Below, in pieces: positions 13,844 through 21,744 of a DNA stretch of 64,000 nt. The DNA comes from Bacteroidales bacterium. Its GTDB lineage: Bacteria; Bacteroidota; Bacteroidia; Bacteroidales; Muribaculaceae. The DNA lies in NCBI GenBank assembly GCA_014800685.1, contig JAAVFQ010000016.1, positions 118,433 through 182,432 on the forward strand, in the 5' to 3' direction. Every line of letters begins with the position of its first letter. Within the stretch, counting starts at the first letter, position 1. A model generated the notes under the pieces. It was not told the DNA's origin and ran no database searches. It worked only from the letters and a program-made list of their open reading frames with translations. The translations under genes were made by a program, and so were the position numbers.

Positions 13844-16693
13844 TCAGAAGCGTATACCGAAGTTTACGAATACGCGAATGCCCTGAGCGTAATAATACTT
13901 GTTGGGGAATTTATTGACGCTATAGTTGGTGTAGTCAAATTTACCTTCCTGGTATCCGCCGGTCTGGATATTGCGGTTGTTGAGGAGGTTGTTGACGCTG
14001 ACGTTGAAGTTGAGCGCACCGAACTTGGTGTAGATGAGCTTGCCGATAGAGAAGTTGAGGACGAAAGCATTCTTGAGCTTATCCTGGTGAGTGATTTCAG
14101 AGATTTTCTCTTCGAGCGCCTGCTCCATAGTCTGGCCAGCAGCGGGCACGACTACGGTGTAGAGTTCGGGCATAGCTTCGTGGCGAGAGGGAGCGAGGTC
14201 GATGTAGTTGTCGCCAAACCAGTTAGCGTTAAGACCGATGAACCACTGCTTAGGAGCAGCCCAGTCGAGGCCGATAGTGTAAGCCTGCTGAGGAGAACCG
14301 CTGACGTAGTAGTTTTTGAGGTAAACGCGACGGGTGACGTCCTCCATAGCACCATTCTCGTAAGAGCGGATTCCGAGGGGGTCGTTCTTATACTGATAGC
14401 GAGAGAAAGTACCGGCGGCAGAGAGAGTAAGAGAGGGGATGATCTTATATGCCATGCCGAGTTCTATGCCCTTATATTCAGTCTCGATTCCTGACATGGA
14501 ATAGTTCATGAATGTGTTGAGCTGGTAGTCATAGAAACCGGGGCAACGCTTGGTGGCGTCCCAAACGTGGGTATAGAATCCGGTGACAGAACCGCGGAAA
14601 CGAGCATAGTTCCAGACGTAAGAGAGGTCTCCTGAAATGTATCTTTCAGAAGAGAGTCCTGTCATGGAAGTGTCCTTGGTGCGCGGGGAGATGTAAGAGT
14701 TGTCGGGGAGTGGAGCACGAGTGCCGAAAGCTCCATTGATAACGAAGTAGTTACGGCCATTGAGCTTGTAGGTAGCGCCGGCCTTGATTGCGGCGTTGTC
14801 GAAGTTGTGGCGTCTGCCGGCACCGTAGGAATTTTCAGGGGCACGGCCGTTTCTCATTTCACCGTGACGGAAGAAAGAGGTGTAAGAGATGTCGATGCCG
14901 TAGTTTACATTCCAGTGAGCGGTGTTGATCTGATTCTGAAGCCATGCGTTGGCGATGTAAGAATAGATGTGATAGTCGTAGCCGAAGACGTCGCCCTCTT
15001 TCACCTTGCGGTTTGGATGGTTGAGGTCGTTCTGGAGGATTTCGGTGTTTCCGGGGAAGTCGCGTTCAGAGAAGTTGTCCACGTCTCGCCAGTACTCACC
15101 TCCGAGGAGGTTGTTGATGGTCTTATAGTAGCGGGCGTCGGTATAGTTGAAGCTGATGCCACCCTGAAGAGTCATCACGTCAGAGAGACGATGGTCGATG
15201 TAGGAATTGAACATCCAAGAGGTGAAATTGCTGTGACGGTTTTCGAGGATGTAGGTAGAATGGCCTACGAGAGAGGGGTCACGGTCGAAAGAGTCACGGT
15301 TGAGGAGGTTTGTCTGATAGATGTTGTTCCAGTTGATCTGGCGGAAAGCTTTGTCATTCTGCCAGAGGTCGGTATAATAGTTGAAATTGTCAAGATACTG
15401 CTGATAGACCGGGGCCATAGAACCATCGGCGAGGAATCTGTCGGCGGGGTCTACGTAGTAGTTGCTTGAAGCGTTGTTGGGATCCCAGTATGAGGGGAGA
15501 TAGCGATAATAGTCGGGACGAGGGTCGGCAGCCTGATACCAGTTGAGAGCCGAGCTTGCATATCTGCTCATCTGCATTCCGATACCGGTATTGATAGTAG
15601 TACCCATTCGGGGCTTCCAAATCCAGTTCAGGAGGGCAGAGGGGGAGTATGTGTTGACCACGCGGGCAGACTTTTTCTTACCGTCGAGATAGCCCCAAGA
15701 GGGGTTATAGAGGTTAGAGCCTGCAAGGTCGTAAGCCTCCTGTGTAGCGGCGCCGTTAGAAGCTCTCTGAGTGGGCGCTCCCCAGGTGGAGAGGTTGAGG
15801 GAGTGCTTGTCGTTGAAGATTTTCTGAACGGAGAGAGCATAGCCAATAGAGTTATAGAAAGTACCTTCGATGACACCTTCCGGAGCGTAGCGTCCGATGA
15901 TAGAAGCCGAGACAGCCCATCCGTTCTTGAGGAGACCGGAGTTATACTGGAGCATTGCACGGAGCATATAGTTCGAGTTGGTGTAGGATACGTTGCCGCG
16001 GAAGCCGGGGGCGTATTCAGAGGCGTAAGTGGTGAAGTTAGAAGCACCGCCGACGCTACCGAAACCGTAAGAAGCAGCGGAGAGGCCGGGGTCGACAGTC
16101 TTGTTGCGGAAAGCGGAAGACGTCATACCACCGAGGCCAGAGAAGTTGAAACGGCCTCTCATAGCGTCGTTGAAGTAGAAGCCATTGATGTAGCCGGCAT
16201 TCCATGAGGGGTCATAGCCGCGGATGCGGAATCTCATAATAGAGAAGTTATAGTTTGCATTCTGATAGTAGACGTCGTCCACGGCGCCCTGAATGGTTCC
16301 TACCGACTGCTGAGCGCCCTCATCTTCAAGGATCTGGGCCTCGTCGAAGACGAAGTCGTCGGTGTTAAGGTTGGAGGCATCGAAGCCGGAGATCTCCATG
16401 CGTATAGTGCCGAGGTCTTTGATGATACCGGAAGCGATGTCGACGTCGATATACTGGTCGGCGAAGCCGTCGGCCATAATTTCGAGAACGTCAGAGCCGG
16501 GTCCGGCATTAGAGATAGTGAAGAGTCCGTCGGCACCACTCATGACGAAAATGCCTTGGTCTCTGAGGAGAACGTTGGCACCGGCGATAGCTTTACCGGT
16601 TCGCGCGTTCACCAGCGTGCCTTTGACTCCAGTCTGCGCGATGGCAGGGAGAAAGAAGGCGAGCATTAGCAGAACTAAAAGTTTAAATCGCAT
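13844..16693 (-). CDS. TonB-dependent outer-membrane receptor
   Basis: 949 residues. Signal peptide (about 1-19, FLPAIAQ), carboxypeptidase-like regulatory domain (about 23-95: VKGTLVNARTGKAIAGANVLL), plug domain (about 125-240: IMRFRIRGYD, then GFGSVGGASNFTTYAS) and a long beta-barrel ending in FVNFGIRF with the usual terminal Phe. It moves a large ligand into the periplasm using TonB energy. The neighbours (two endonucleases, an endonuclease/exonuclease/phosphatase protein, DUF5689/6359 lipoproteins) suggest that oligonucleotides, nucleotides or phosphate-rich fragments are imported. It differs from SusC-type receptors in its partner: no SusD follows. It lies 51 bp after the 16745-17812 gene. 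Confidence 0.92.
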   Translation of the reverse strand: MRFKLLVLLMLAFFLPAIAQTGVKGTLVNARTGKAIAGANVLLRDQGIFVMSGADGLFTISNAGPGSDVLEIMADGFADQYIDVDIASGIIKDLGTIRMEISGFDASNLNTDDFVFDEAQILEDEGAQQSVGTIQGAVDDVYYQNANYNFSIMRFRIRGYDPSWNAGYINGFYFNDAMRGRFNFSGLGGMTSSAFRNKTVDPGLSAASYGFGSVGGASNFTTYASEYAPGFRGNVSYTNSNYMLRAMLQYNSGLLKNGWAVSASIIGRYAPEGVIEGTFYNSIGYALSVQKIFNDKHSLNLSTWGAPTQRASNGAATQEAYDLAGSNLYNPSWGYLDGKKKSARVVNTYSPSALLNWIWKPRMGTTINTGIGMQMSRYASSALNWYQAADPRPDYYRYLPSYWDPNNASSNYYVDPADRFLADGSMAPVYQQYLDNFNYYTDLWQNDKAFRQINWNNIYQTNLLNRDSFDRDPSLVGHSTYILENRHSNFTSWMFNSYIDHRLSDVMTLQGGISFNYTDARYYKTINNLLGGEYWRDVDNFSERDFPGNTEILQNDLNHPNRKVKEGDVFGYDYHIYSYIANAWLQNQINTAHWNVNYGIDISYTSFFRHGEMRNGRAPENSYGAGRRHNFDNAAIKAGATYKLNGRNYFVINGAFGTRAPLPDNSYISPRTKDTSMTGLSSERYISGDLSYVWNYARFRGSVTGFYTHVWDATKRCPGFYDYQLNTFMNYSMSGIETEYKGIELGMAYKIIPSLTLSAAGTFSRYQYKNDPLGIRSYENGAMEDVTRRVYLKNYYVSGSPQQAYTIGLDWAAPKQWFIGLNANWFGDNYIDLAPSRHEAMPELYTVVVPAAGQTMEQALEEKISEITHQDKLKNAFVLNFSIGKLIYTKFGALNFNVSVNNLLNNRNIQTGGYQEGKFDYTNYSVNKFPNKYYYAQGIRVFVNFGIRF

Positions 16694-16744
16694 AAGGTAA
16701 GAAACTTATGGGTTAGTTATTGTGTTTTGGTATTATTTCGGGAG

Positions 16745-17812
16745 TCAGTCGACTTGTTTGCGGATATAAATCTCAGTGGGGAGGTGGTCGCTATATCCGT
16801 CGGTCCATGCGCCACCGGAGAAAGTTCGTAGCGGATATCCTTTATACTGTCCGGAAGACTGTAGGAGGAAAGGCTTGTTGAGCACTTCGGCCTTATAGAA
16901 TTTGAGTTTGGAGGGGCCTTCGGGCAGCAGGTTGTAGTTCACGATAATCTGGTCGAAGAGGTCCCATCCGCCACGATAGATGTAAGAGCCGATGCCATCG
17001 TCGAGTTTCTGCCAGAAGGGGTTGAAGAATCCGCCGGGGTGTACGTCCTGCTCTTTCTTTTTTGCGCCGAGAGTGACAGCGCAGGAGCGATTAGAGGGGT
17101 CGTCGTTAAGGTCGCCCATGATTACGATTGCCATGGCAGGGTCGACTTTGAGCAGAGAGTCGCAAATCTGCTTTGTGAGGTCGGCGGCCGCTTCGCGCAG
17201 GGGTGAAGATTCCTTTTCACCACCGTAGCGGGAGGGCCAGTGATTGACGATGATTGCGATGCGCTGTCCGCCCATCAGGCCTACGACACACATCTGGTCA
17301 CGGGTCTTGAAATAGGGCTTGTCGGGGACCACGAGGCGATGGTTAGTGACGTTGAGTTTCTTGAACAGGCGAGGGTTATAGAGGAGTCCCACGTCGACAC
17401 CGCGACGGTCAGGGGAGTCGTGGTGTACAATCTGCAGATTCCAGTCGCGGATATTCTTAGCCTTGACGAGGTCTTCAAGGACAGAGATGTTTTCGATTTC
17501 AGAGACGCCGATGACAGCGGGCCCGACGGGAGTCGTGGGAGTAGTCATCTGCGAGATGGCGTAAGAGAGTTTTTCGATTTTACTCCAGTACTTGTGACCA
17601 TCCCATTTGCGTTTGCCACCGGGAGAGAATTCCAGGTCGTACTTGCCATTGTTGTTGATAGTGTCGAAAAGGTTCTCAAGGTTATAGAAGGCCACACCGA
17701 AAGTCTGGTACTTCTTTCCGCTCTCCTTAGTCTCGGCTTTAGCCGGGGAACCCCCGAAGGCCATAGCCGCCAGAAGAGCCGCCACGAAAGATAGGCGTAA
17801 GAGTTTTTTCAT
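16745..17812 (-). CDS. Secreted endonuclease/exonuclease/phosphatase family protein
   Basis: 355 residues. Signal peptide (about 1-26). The fold's landmarks are present: FYNLENLFD (metal-binding Asn/Glu), IGVSEIEN (Glu), NHWPSRYGG, VIMGDLNDDP (Asp/Asn) and a final DHLPTEI (Asp-His). Members are metal-dependent phosphodiesterases: DNases, RNases or phosphatases. The export signal and its position as first gene of the TonB/endonuclease operon favour trimming of nucleic-acid fragments in the periplasm or at the surface. A good promoter lies 142 bp upstream, followed by a strong leader hairpin, so the whole cluster is likely controlled here. Confidence 0.88.
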   Translation of the reverse strand: MKKLLRLSFVAALLAAMAFGGSPAKAETKESGKKYQTFGVAFYNLENLFDTINNNGKYDLEFSPGGKRKWDGHKYWSKIEKLSYAISQMTTPTTPVGPAVIGVSEIENISVLEDLVKAKNIRDWNLQIVHHDSPDRRGVDVGLLYNPRLFKKLNVTNHRLVVPDKPYFKTRDQMCVVGLMGGQRIAIIVNHWPSRYGGEKESSPLREAAADLTKQICDSLLKVDPAMAIVIMGDLNDDPSNRSCAVTLGAKKKEQDVHPGGFFNPFWQKLDDGIGSYIYRGGWDLFDQIIVNYNLLPEGPSKLKFYKAEVLNKPFLLQSSGQYKGYPLRTFSGGAWTDGYSDHLPTEIYIRKQVD

Positions 17813-17830
17813 AAGCGTATGTTTTTAAGT

Positions 17831-17850
17831 AAGTAAGTTCTAAAAATTAA
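17831..17850 (-). promoter_or_regulatory. Copy of the start-proximal leader motif
   Basis: The minus strand reads TTAATTTTTAGAACTTACTT shortly before the start codon. Near copies precede deoC, pyrH, purE, the TonB-C gene (19594), the antiporter (53645) and others. It may replace a Shine-Dalgarno sequence as a translation enhancer (inference). Confidence 0.5.
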
Positions 17851-17904
17851 ACTCTAAATTTTGCACACGGCCGATATTGCTACAACAGGCTGAGTGACAC
17901 TGAG

Positions 17905-17942
17905 TTAACGGAAATGAACCCTGTGTAGGGCATTTCCGTTAA
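17905..17942 (-). promoter_or_regulatory. Strong 5'-leader hairpin of the nuclease/TonB operon
   Basis: A 12-bp perfect stem (17905-17916 with 17931-17942) is capped by CCCT-GTGT-AGGG. It starts about 12 nt after the predicted promoter, so it would form at the very 5' end of the mRNA. There is no U tract, so protection of the 5' end or regulated folding is more likely than termination. Confidence 0.7.
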
Positions 17943-17953
17943 TTTTCAAATAG

Positions 17954-17961
17954 CAAAGATA
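17954..17961 (-). promoter_or_regulatory. Promoter -7 element of the nuclease/TonB operon
   Basis: The minus strand reads TATCTTTG followed by C, with ATTG 20 bp upstream as -33 element: a near-ideal Bacteroidetes promoter. It predicts a leader of about 135 nt before the gene at 17812. Confidence 0.7.
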
Positions 17962-18077
17962 GTGTATATCAGAGAAATATGCAATAATGGAAAGATGAAA
18001 AATTTTGTAAATATGTTGTAAAACATATTCAGGGTTGAGGCCTTGCCGTGAGATAAACGGCCTTTCCATACAAACCG

Positions 18078-18119
18078 AAGAGGGCGTGTCAAAAATTTTG
18101 CATTTTGACACGCCCTCTT
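18078..18119. terminator. Terminator palindrome after deoC
   Basis: The 17-bp perfect arms 18078-18094 and 18103-18119 have an 8-nt loop. It lies just past the deoC stop and separates deoC from the nuclease operon promoter. The stem resembles the palindrome at 2145-2186. Confidence 0.85.
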
Positions 18120-18155
18120 GGACTATATTTTTTTGGGAGTAAGATTCTGACCTAA

Positions 18156-19040
18156 TCAGAAGAATTTCACCTCTTTGCCCTCCATAGCGGAGAGGAGCGA
18201 ATTGGCGAGTGAGCTGGCTCCGATGCGGAAGAGATCGTGAGAGAGCCATTCTTCGCCGAGAATTTCACGGACAATGGTGTAATATTTCACGGCATCTTCT
18301 GCAGTGCGAATGCCGCCGGAAGCCTTGAATCCAACCTTGCGTCCGGTCTGCTCATAGTATTCCTTAATGCAGCGACACATGATATAGGCCGCTTCGAGAG
18401 AAGCTCCGGGAAATTCTTTGCCGGTAGATGTCTTCAGGAAGTCGGCTTCGCTCCAGAGGGAGAGAATAGATGCTTCCTTAATGGCCTGAGCGGTCTTGAG
18501 GGCTCCGGTCTCAAGGATGACTTTGAGTTTGGCGTTTTTAACGGTATGTTTCTGCTCGATAATTTCATCTGTCAGAGATTCGAAATCTCTGTCGCGATAC
18601 ATGCCGACATTGAAGACGATGTCGACTTCGTCGGCGCCGGCTTCGACGGCGAGAGCGCAGTCGGCGATTTTTACTGCGGTGAAGGTCTGGCTGGAAGGGA
18701 ATGCACCGGCCACAACAGCGACGTCCACTCCGGGGACATCAAGATGAGTGCGCACCACTTCGGCAAAGTTGCTGTAGACGCAGATGGCGGCCACATTCTT
18801 ATACTGAGGGTAGGCGTTGTCAAACTCGTTGACTTTCTCGGTGAAACGAGCTACCGACTTAACGGAGTCTTCGGTAGAGAGGGTGGTGAGGTCGATGGAT
18901 GAGAAGCAGAATTGATAGACTTCAGGGGTCATATATTCGGGAGCTTTCTCAAGAATCTTCGCCACTTCGGCGGCTACCGTCTCGTTAGAACCGGTCACTT
19001 TGCTATCGGCAAGCGCTTTGTCGTATTTGTCCATTTCCAT
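18156..19040 (-). CDS. deoC: Deoxyribose-phosphate aldolase
   Basis: 294 residues, the long Bacteroidetes form. It cleaves 2-deoxyribose-5-phosphate into acetaldehyde and glyceraldehyde-3-phosphate in the cytoplasm. The Schiff-base lysine sits in DFLKTSTGK, the second active lysine in GFKASGGIRT, and ADEVDIVFNVG carries the conserved acidic pair. It lies just upstream of the nuclease/TonB operon, with its own terminator between them. An enzyme for deoxyribose breakdown beside a DNA-scavenging cluster makes metabolic sense, though deoC often sits near mazG/dtd in related genomes, so adjacency may be partly inherited. ATG codons 1 and 3 are both usable. Its leader shares a conserved element with two other genes. 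Confidence 0.96.
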   Translation of the reverse strand: MEMDKYDKALADSKVTGSNETVAAEVAKILEKAPEYMTPEVYQFCFSSIDLTTLSTEDSVKSVARFTEKVNEFDNAYPQYKNVAAICVYSNFAEVVRTHLDVPGVDVAVVAGAFPSSQTFTAVKIADCALAVEAGADEVDIVFNVGMYRDRDFESLTDEIIEQKHTVKNAKLKVILETGALKTAQAIKEASILSLWSEADFLKTSTGKEFPGASLEAAYIMCRCIKEYYEQTGRKVGFKASGGIRTAEDAVKYYTIVREILGEEWLSHDLFRIGASSLANSLLSAMEGKEVKFF

Positions 19041-19067
19041 AATCAGAATTGTTGTCTAAATGTGGAT

Positions 19068-19192
19068 AAGTAAGTATTCTAAATTAATCGATATATGTGA
19101 GAAGAAAACTCTTGTATAAAGTAAGTTCGGCCATGAAATTGTCACCAAAATAGCTTCGTTTTATATGTGGATTAATCTTCTCACTTACTTAA
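19068..19192 (-). promoter_or_regulatory. deoC 5' leader with conserved and self-complementary segments
   Basis: Two segments recur elsewhere. 19068-19116 matches the pyrH leader (29957-30003) over about 45 nt, and 19147-19192 matches the leader at 54737-54780 at about 70 percent identity. In the RNA, an early AAGTAAGTGAGAAG can pair with the later CTTCTCAC or CTTACTT. This suggests a structured, possibly regulatory leader; its function is unknown. Confidence 0.5.
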
Positions 19193-19234
19193 CAAAAAAG
19201 AGCCCCGGGAAGTTTTGCCGGCAGTCGTGATGGT

Positions 19235-19594
19235 CTATTCCAGCGTAAATGGGATGGCGAGAGTGGCAGTACTCTCTATGGGGTTGCCATCGCGGGAGGC
19301 AGGCGTCCATGCGGGCATGGTCTTAACGAGGCGAATGGCTTCCTGCTCCAGGTCGGGGTCAATCATTCGCAGAATCTTGATGCTGCCTATCGAACCGTCG
19401 GGTTTAACGTCTATCTGGAGGTTTACAACCCCTTCAATGCCCATTTGCTTCGACATTTCGGGATATTTGAGATTTGCCTTAATGAAGTCTTTCATGGCCG
19501 CTTCGCCTCCGGGAAAGGAGGGAGTGGTGTCAGCCGCGAAGAGGGCAGTGGCTCCGAGGAGCGTTGCGCAGAGCAGTAGTAAAAGTTTTTTCAT
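19235..19594 (-). CDS. Periplasmic TonB C-terminal domain protein
   Basis: 119 residues: a signal peptide (about 1-20) followed directly by a TonB C-terminal domain (about 27-117: FPGGEAAMKDFIKANLKYPEMSK, EGVVNLQIDVKPDGSI, AIRLVKTMPAWTPA, then ATLAIPF). It lacks the usual proline-rich spacer, and the only hydrophobic segment is the signal, so it is either periplasmic or anchored by an uncleaved signal. Such short TonB-like proteins are common in Bacteroidetes; they may contact TonB-box receptors or act as decoys. It sits upstream of deoC and the TonB-receptor operon, but shared control is unproven. Its start directly follows TTTTTAGAACTTACTT. Confidence 0.85.
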   Translation of the reverse strand: MKKLLLLLCATLLGATALFAADTTPSFPGGEAAMKDFIKANLKYPEMSKQMGIEGVVNLQIDVKPDGSIGSIKILRMIDPDLEQEAIRLVKTMPAWTPASRDGNPIESTATLAIPFTLE

Positions 19595-19655
19595 AAGTAA
19601 GTTCTAAAAATGGGTTTTTCTGTTTTGACAGCGTGGTGTGGTAAAAGTTTACTGC

Positions 19656-20177
19656 TCACTCTGTAATGGCGTCATAAAGAGCCATGCAGGCATCTTCGAG
19701 GAGGTCAAGCACCAATTCAAATCCGGCAGCCCCTTCATAGTAAGGGTCGGGGACGGCATCGTAATATGGATGGAGGCGGCAGAAGTCGGTCATGCGCACG
19801 ATTTTTTTACGGTCATCGTCGGTAGGGGCAAGCGAGCGTAGCCCGGAAATGTTGGCATCATCCATTCCTATGATAATGTCAAACTCATTGAAATCCCATT
19901 CTCTGGCCGGGCGGGAGCGATGAGTGAGATTGTAGCCTCTACGGGTGGCGTGAATGCGCATTCTCTTGTCGGGGAGCTCGCCGGCATGTCCTGCGTAAAG
20001 TCCTGCGGAGTCGAGGTGGAAGTGGGCAGCCGTGCCCTTCTCTTCTGTGATGTATCGGAAAATGCCTTCGGCGGCCGGTGAGCGACAGATGTTGCCGAGG
20101 CAGACGAAGAGGATGCGGACCGGCTTTCCCTCGTGGTAACGCTTCCTGAGGTCGGTTATAAGTGAGTTGTCAGTCAT
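19656..20177 (-). CDS. Low-molecular-weight protein-tyrosine phosphatase
   Basis: 173 residues from the ATG at 20177; a longer frame to 20396 only overlaps the upstream gene and looks non-native. The P-loop C(X)5R is FVCLGNICRSP (Cys26, Arg32), and the general-acid loop is AVPDPYY. The enzyme hydrolyses phosphotyrosine or low-molecular phosphate esters in the cytoplasm; in bacteria it often opposes tyrosine kinases of capsule export. It starts 4 bp after the stop of the beta-helix lipoprotein gene, so the two are co-transcribed. UDP-sugar genes elsewhere in the window (about 50.2-52.5 kb) show that the strain makes surface polysaccharide precursors, but no kinase is nearby. Confidence 0.92.
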   Translation of the reverse strand: MTDNSLITDLRKRYHEGKPVRILFVCLGNICRSPAAEGIFRYITEEKGTAAHFHLDSAGLYAGHAGELPDKRMRIHATRRGYNLTHRSRPAREWDFNEFDIIIGMDDANISGLRSLAPTDDDRKKIVRMTDFCRLHPYYDAVPDPYYEGAAGFELVLDLLEDACMALYDAITE

Positions 20178-20181
20178 CTTT

Positions 20182-21651
20182 TTACAGGAGTTTTTGGAGT
20201 CTGCGCATAGAGGCGGCTTTGCCTTTGGAGTCCGGGGCCGGGACGTAGACAAAGGCTCCGAGAGCGGGCCTGCCGTTGGCGAGGCGGTCTCGTCCATCCA
20301 TGTCGTAGAGGCAGAGGCTGGTGACAAAGTCAGGATTTCCGGCGGCAATGGCCGGGGAGCCCTCGCGCAGATGATAGTTAAAATAATAATCTTCACGGAT
20401 AGTATAGAAGAGAGGATCCTCGCCCCAGATGCAGTCTACGAAGTGAGCATCGTTGTTGCCCGTTGACTTCAGCAGGACGTTGCGGAGGTAGACATCCGTA
20501 TTATCAAGATTTCCAATGTTGAGATCCTGTCCAAGGCCGTAGACGATGCAGTTTAGAAATTGAGCCTGCATGAAGGGGAGGCCACGGGAATTCTCCAGGG
20601 AATTGTCGGCGTCGGTGTGATAGAGGCAGAGAAGAGGCTCAAGCACAGCGGAGAAGAGGTAATTGTTGGCGATCGTGCACTGGACAAAAGAATGGCGGCC
20701 ACCCGTGAGTGAGACAACGGCCATCGGCGCCTCGGAGAAAACGCAGCCGTAGGACTCGACGTTGGCCATGTTGGCCGACAAAACATTTTCGCGCGAATTG
20801 TGGAGCCATGAATTGAGAAGGGTAATCTTCACCTCGTCGCTGACAGCGCATGAGTCCAGAGAGAGACCGGATTCAGTGGAGCGCATATCCACATACTCCA
20901 GGCGGTTGCCGAAGCTTTCAGGGGCTATGGAAATGCCTTGCCACTGGCCTGCAAGGATGTCAAAACCGACATCGGGGAGCACATTGTCAAGACGGTCGCC
21001 GCGCAGGTCGATAATATTCTGCGGGGTGCCTACGGCGTTAAGTCGGCCATAGACCCTCATGGAGCCTTTGTCATGAAAAAGCACCTGCGCTCCCGGCTCG
21101 ATAGTGAGAGTGGCGCCCTTTTCCACTACGAGAGAGTCGAAGACCACGTATGGGCGTTCAGCCGTCAGAGTCATGTCGGAAGAGACGCACATATTCTTCA
21201 GGCGGGTGACATTCTGTCCCCATGCCTCAACGATCACCTCCTGCACGTTGCCGTTGGTAGTGAAGCGGAGGCGGTCGGAGACGAGATGAGGAGAGGCGCT
21301 TTCAGTCTGCGGGATAAAGCACTCTATGAAAACGTAGATACTGTCTTTCGCGCGAATCTCGACGTCATGAAACTGCTTGCCGCTCTGGCCGTCAACGTTA
21401 AGACGAAAATAACCGTCCGGGTCGGAGAAGGCAATGTCTGAGACCATAACGCCCTTGTCGCCGCGATTATATACGAGGAGTCGGGCTGTTGGGGTGCCCA
21501 CGTCCGTGAATACCGTGTCGAAGCTAAGCGTGTCGGTGGAAAAAGAGAGCCGGGCAGAGGGGGAAGTGGTGATTTCATCGCTGATGCAGGAAGCCACCGT
21601 TAAACCAATCAGTGCCGCGATTGTCAAAAGTATCAGGCGCATATTATTCAT
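20182..21651 (-). CDS. Lipoprotein with right-handed beta-helix
   Basis: 489 residues from the ATG at 21651 (MNNMRLIL); a further ATG 63 bp upstream gives an unlikely polar extension. Lipobox VASC (Cys22). An N-terminal beta-sandwich (about 30-140: LSFDTVFTDVGTPTARLLVYN, a choice-of-anchor-like motif) is followed by a parallel beta-helix (about 150-440), with TIEPGAQVLFHDKGSMRVYG and repeated strand-turn units. GSPAIAAGNPDF and a DMDGRDRLANGRPALGAF end, seen in many secreted beta-helix proteins, close the chain. It is probably an outer-membrane or surface lipoprotein; the ligand is unknown. It is divergent from lpxB and followed 4 bp later by the tyrosine phosphatase gene. Confidence 0.8.
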   Translation of the reverse strand: MNNMRLILLTIAALIGLTVASCISDEITTSPSARLSFSTDTLSFDTVFTDVGTPTARLLVYNRGDKGVMVSDIAFSDPDGYFRLNVDGQSGKQFHDVEIRAKDSIYVFIECFIPQTESASPHLVSDRLRFTTNGNVQEVIVEAWGQNVTRLKNMCVSSDMTLTAERPYVVFDSLVVEKGATLTIEPGAQVLFHDKGSMRVYGRLNAVGTPQNIIDLRGDRLDNVLPDVGFDILAGQWQGISIAPESFGNRLEYVDMRSTESGLSLDSCAVSDEVKITLLNSWLHNSRENVLSANMANVESYGCVFSEAPMAVVSLTGGRHSFVQCTIANNYLFSAVLEPLLCLYHTDADNSLENSRGLPFMQAQFLNCIVYGLGQDLNIGNLDNTDVYLRNVLLKSTGNNDAHFVDCIWGEDPLFYTIREDYYFNYHLREGSPAIAAGNPDFVTSLCLYDMDGRDRLANGRPALGAFVYVPAPDSKGKAASMRRLQKLL

Positions 21652-21744
21652 CTCTTCAGGGAAAGGGTCTGCGGATGTCTCCGGGAATCGGAAACAGGCA
21701 GACGCGATTATCATTAAAACGCTCAGCGCCCGTTTTTTATTGTC

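Noticed and set aside
14807..15469. 220-codon plus-strand frame opposite the TonB receptor
   Set aside because: Antisense shadow; Val/Glu-rich low-complexity product without family likeness.
20178..20396. Longer start for the tyrosine phosphatase
   Set aside because: The extension overlaps the upstream lipoprotein gene and encodes a Pro/Ser-rich sequence unlike the family.
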